Positions 58,567 through 64,000 of a DNA stretch of 64,000 bases are shown here, one piece after another. The notes below the pieces were generated by a model. It saw only the letters and a program-made list of their open reading frames with translations. It did not search any database and was not told the origin of the DNA. Position 1 is the stretch's first letter. Each line of letters starts with the position of its first letter. Source of the stretch: Ecdyonurus torrentis (taxonomy: Eukaryota > Arthropoda > Insecta > Ephemeroptera > Heptageniidae). A program made the position numbers and the translations under genes. Location: positions 23,840,987 to 23,904,986 of the forward strand of contig OX439129.1 in assembly GCA_949318235.1 (NCBI GenBank), in the 5' to 3' direction.

Positions 58567-58922
58567 GTCCAAGTCAAGTGTTTAATATTAAAGTTCAAGT
58601 ACCCATTTTTAGTACATGACAAAATATTTTCCCCCATGGATATAATTTTCATTAATATTTAACTATTGGTACGTTGACTGAAGGTGATTATTATTTTTAT
58701 TTCGTGTTCACTGGAATCAAAGTGTTTTATTTTATCTGAGGCATATATGTCATTCAACCAGCAGATTGACGTTAACAAAGAGTACGCTAGACTGACTTTT
58801 ATGCATCATAATGCAAGTGGGTTGGCTTAACCTTCCATTATATACCACTATCATATTGTATACCAGAGTTACGATGTTTTTTTTATGGGATCATATTAAT
58901 ATAAAAAGGGGGATATAGTTTA

Positions 58923-58947
58923 ATATATATATATATATATATATATA
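58923..58947. repeat. (AT)n short microsatellite
   Basis: An AT array followed by ACAGGTATATATACTGTATA, which is itself palindromic. Confidence 0.95.
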
Positions 58948-59080
58948 CAGGTATATATACTGTATATATATATACAGAAAGAAATATGTGGGTGTTGAAA
59001 ACGACCAGAATGAGAGTATAAAATCTCTGTGGAATAAATATAATATTATTCGTGCATGAAAGTAACATATAAATTTATTA

Positions 59081-59081
<1 letters not shown>

Positions 59082-59116
<35 letters not shown>
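59082..59116 (+). repeat. Poly-A run, 35 bases
   Basis: An uninterrupted A homopolymer. Confidence 0.95.
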
Positions 59117-59120
<4 letters not shown>

Positions 59121-60053
59121 ATAATATAGCCATATCATAATAATATATTTTTGTCATACGTGTTTTTTGTTCTATTTATTATTTTTTTAAAGGCTCTAGG
59201 GTTTAATTTTTAAACTTTTAGATTTTAGACTTTTTTTTTTACTATAGTAAAACACAATACATACAGTATTTGGTTTCGTTTATAAACTTTTTTTGTCATG
59301 TTGTTTATATTACTTATTGTTACATACACCAAGATACTATAACAGTTGGTTAGATAATTTGTTATTAAATACAAAAAAAAACACTACATTAATATTTAAT
59401 TTACTATGTTTTTAATGTTCTTATTGTACTCATTTTTTAACTAACAAGTAAGAAATAATGCTAATGAAGTACAAATTAACAATAAAAAGATTGGAATAAT
59501 TGATTGTGAAATCTAGAAAAGTCGTTTAAAATTTTAATGAACTTAATACATCTTAAACATTTTTTTTTTTTTTTTTTGTAAATTTTTATTTAATTTATCA
59601 CATTATTAATGAAAGCTTCTTTCTATTCTGCTATACATATACCTATGCTATTTTTGCTATACCTACACTTTCTATACTTCAATATTATATAGATTATGTA
59701 AAGCGGCTGCACGGGAAATGTGTTACAATATATTATATTACCATTGTATGTATGTTATCTTTCTGTCAAAAAAAGATAAAATTTTAATGTTTTGAATAGA
59801 TGAATTTTAAAATACAGTTTAAATATTATGTAACAAAATTATTTATCATAACTTTAGTATAGGATAATATTATGTTTGTACGAGCATATGCTACATGCAA
59901 CATAAAAGTTTAAAACAAAGTATAGAGATTAGTAACGGTTAGAATAAGCTCATAATTAATTTTCTTATGTTTTTGTTATTTTATTGTAATAAATATACAC
60001 ATTGAGGTAAGAAAATACCTTGTTTGTATATTTTTTAAAGAATTTTTGACAAG
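59117..60053. other. AT-rich non-coding stretch
   Basis: No supported feature. Confidence 0.35.

Positions 60054-61294
<1,241 letters not shown>

Positions 61295-61359
<65 letters not shown>
61295..61359. repeat. (AT)n microsatellite
   Basis: A perfect AT array. Confidence 0.98.
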
Positions 61360-61364
<5 letters not shown>

Positions 61365-61749
61365 TAAAATTCTTTATATTTTATAACAATACCTTAAGTA
61401 AGCACTAATGCTTTTGAAAAAAATAATATTAATTTATTTTTATTTCCTTATAAAAATAATTTACAGAAAGCCAAAGCCAATGGGAAAAAATTACAAATAA
61501 ATATTTTCAAACGTCGAAAACCTATAACGTGGTCATTGATTACGTTTAAGATAGTTTAATGCTTCTATAGAAACTGAAAAACAGTCTTTCACATTTGGTA
61601 AAAGATTATTTTGTTTTGTAGAGGAGAGGAAAAAATATCCAAAACCAACTGTCAGTTATATATATGGCTTATACTTATATTAGTTGAAAATTTGGTCCAA
61701 TTATAAGGATATATAAATGAAAATTAGACATTTATTACGTTTAACCAAC

Positions 61750-61767
61750 TCATGCATGCATGCATGG
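61750..61767. repeat. (ATGC)n short tetranucleotide array
   Basis: About four ATGC units; self-complementary. Confidence 0.9.
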
Positions 61768-61914
61768 CATTATATCTAGATATTTACATTAATCACAAGT
61801 GTATACCATGAAGATGAATTACTTACTTCATTTTCAGACAAATGATTCACTTAATGTAATTTACAACTTGTGCACTTTTCTTTGTCATGTAAAATACACA
61901 ACGAAGGAAATCCA

Positions 61915-61917
<3 letters not shown>

Positions 61918-61968
<51 letters not shown>
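61918..61968. repeat. (CT)n microsatellite
   Basis: A perfect CT array. Confidence 0.97.
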
Positions 61969-61970
<2 letters not shown>

Positions 61971-62305
61971 ATTTACAACTACAACTCTGTTTATCAGTCT
62001 GTAGTCTGTATATATATAGGAATAAACACAATCGTAACGGTTCGTTCCATTCCAATCACAGTTTTAAAAAATAAAGATTTAAAAACTGTTGCACATTATG
62101 TTATACTTTAACCATTCGTGTGTCTTATTATTTATTACATTACACATTGATACAATTCAACCAAAAGATATTCCAATAAAAAGGATTTACTTTTCAGAAT
62201 GTATAACATATGAGGCATTTTATTGCGTATAATTTAGCACAAAAATGATATATTATTACATTTTCAAATACATTATATTTTACATTTTAGTCTCTATAAG
62301 AAATA

Positions 62306-62308
<3 letters not shown>

Positions 62309-62343
<35 letters not shown>
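62309..62343. repeat. (AT)n short microsatellite
   Basis: A perfect AT array. Confidence 0.97.
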
Positions 62344-62346
<3 letters not shown>

Positions 62347-63267
62347 TGAAGTTTTATTGTAGCTTTTTACCCTTTCTTATGTTAAGTTACAAAAGTTACA
62401 ACATACGAGGTAACTTTATGTCCTTGTAAAATATCAAAGCATTAAATTATTTCAATGTGAAATAATGAAAATTTAAATTACTTACAAAAAAAAAAAAAAA
62501 AGTTTATGAATTCAAAATATTATATACTTTGTAAAAGTCTAAGAAAAGTTATATAATGTTAGTAAAAGAATCATTATTATTATCTGTATGACTTAAACGT
62601 TTATATATCTTTCTGCAAATGTCGCAGCAAAAAAAAAAAAAAAAAAAAAAAAAAGTTCTACACAAAAAGTAGCCAACGTTCAGCTCACGACTCACGTACT
62701 TGCTACATACAATACATTATGTAACATAAGATCTTGGTAAAAGTATACGTGAGTTCAAGTGATAAAACTTTTTTTTTTTCTTTTCTAAAATATAATAATA
62801 TATAAAATTATTAAAAATTTACACTGCGTAATATATTATACAAATCATTAGCGTTATGAACTCTATAAAATGCGGCAACCAGTTCATATAGTTCCATAAT
62901 AATAATAATATTAATATAAAAACAAACATTATATAACTATGGCTGTTTTCTATATTTAAATATTGATATTTCTAATAGTAATTTGGTTCTCACCGAGCAA
63001 TATATTATTTGCAGTATGCAGTCAATTTGATTACATGACAGTTTACTGCTTTTAAATCGAGATATCATGCAATTAAATAAATTTTACTAAGAAAATATTG
63101 CACCGCATGATCAGGCCATACAATTATATAACTTGTTTGGCCTGATCTTAATTAATACATTAATTTCAAGGGTATATAATATATTTTTATTTTTCAGGTT
63201 CATATTTGTGAGAAAAATGACGAGAGGGTCAGAGTGGATAAAATAAAATAAGCAACGAAATGCTTGC
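62344..63267. other. AT-rich non-coding stretch
   Basis: An A run lies at 62630-62654. At 63108-63149, GATCAGGCCATACAATTATA and TTGGCCTGATC form a 10-bp hairpin (GATCAGGCCA/TGGCCTGATC). No gene. Confidence 0.4.
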
Positions 63268-63599
63268 TTAAAGGAATAGACCAGAGAAAAATGTAAGCAT
63301 TTATATCACAAAACACTTGATGGGATTTACATAAATAACATTAGTTTGTCTCAAAAACCAACAGTAGCCCCGTAGCAGTGATCAGAAAATTCGATTTATG
63401 TAACCCGCACAACATTTTAATACTAATTTTTGCATGTTTCTGACGTCATAAACATGAATTTTTACGCAATTTGCATACTTTACAGTATTTTCACGCTCTC
63501 TCGTGGGGTTCTGGTAAAAATTGCCATCACTTTTGAAGATCCCATTTCGTGTTTATTCATTAAAAAGCACATGTTGTTTTATGTGGTCTATGGCTTTAA
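63268..63599 (+). mobile_element. TTAA-flanked MITE, family 1, copy 6
   Basis: The body is 63272-63595, with TTAA at 63268-63271 and 63596-63599. Closest in sequence to copy 2 (28909). Intact TGACGTCA at 63441-63448. A deletion of about 12 bp precedes TTCTGGTAAAAATTG. The 74-codon frame 63430-63654 starts inside it and is not a gene. Confidence 0.9.
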
Positions 63600-63817
63600 A
63601 GATTATTTTTTATTTTTAATTAAATTACTCGACCTCTATATTAAATTTCTTTAAAATTAATACTAATTGCATCGCTAATGAATGAAAAACGAGGCATTTT
63701 TTAAATGCAATATGTATATTTAGTAAATAAAACATTTATATTAAATAACCAACTGAGGAATTGAATAAATTTCCAGGTAATCCAGGTATTTTTCAATTGT
63801 TTATTATCAAAGACCCT

Positions 63818-63941
<124 letters not shown>

Positions 63942-64000
63942 GCAAAGTTTGAGCCTTATTTATCAACTTATAAAAGTCTCGGTAACTTAATTTTTATATA

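Noticed and set aside
61750..61767. ATGC repeat as a regulatory palindrome
   Set aside because: It is a four-unit simple repeat, self-complementary by composition only.

Overview
This window looks like non-coding nuclear DNA from a eukaryote, most likely an invertebrate and plausibly an insect or other arthropod. It is extremely AT-rich by eye. It is packed with long perfect microsatellites of types (TA)n, (CT/GA)n, (CA)n and (TTCA)n, and with long A and T homopolymers. It carries several families of short inverted-repeat transposons. I found no rRNA, tRNA, CRISPR array, bacterial-type operon or intact protein-coding gene. Nearly all longer open frames are either read through microsatellites (YI, SL, HT or FIHS repeats) or lie inside copies of a miniature transposon. 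The arthropod assignment is weak. It rests on two fragments (37161-37300, 42702-42786) that resemble a segment I associate with insect SINEs.

The best supported content is mobile DNA. (1) A six-copy MITE family of about 300-340 bp lies at 444-748, 28909-29251, 46901-47251, 49891-50234, 51633-51947 and 63268-63599. Every copy is flanked by TTAA on both sides and begins AGG.ATAGACCA or its mirror. (2) A second TTAA-associated foldback family (38291-38490; 40317-40632) has long terminal inverted repeats starting AGGCGTAGAACACC. (3) A third family with CACGGA termini (2855-3045; 40715-40931) is present in opposite orientations. (4) Single foldback elements lie at 294-430, 9531-9727, 36629-36731, 47721-47845, 48920-49578 (about 290-bp arms) and 50941-51248. 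The stretch 46.9-52.0 kb is a MITE nest.

A few islands of higher GC and complexity stand out from the AT-rich background: 26582-26832, 31746-31935, 33514-33720, 35580-35880 and 53290-53515. They are the best places to look for promoters, untranslated first exons or enhancers. The 35.6-35.9 kb island contains an exact splice-donor consensus on the minus strand, and the 26.6-26.8 kb island contains a GC-type donor match on the plus strand. None of these can be called a gene from sequence alone. The window is best read as intergenic or intronic DNA shaped by MITE insertion and microsatellite expansion.
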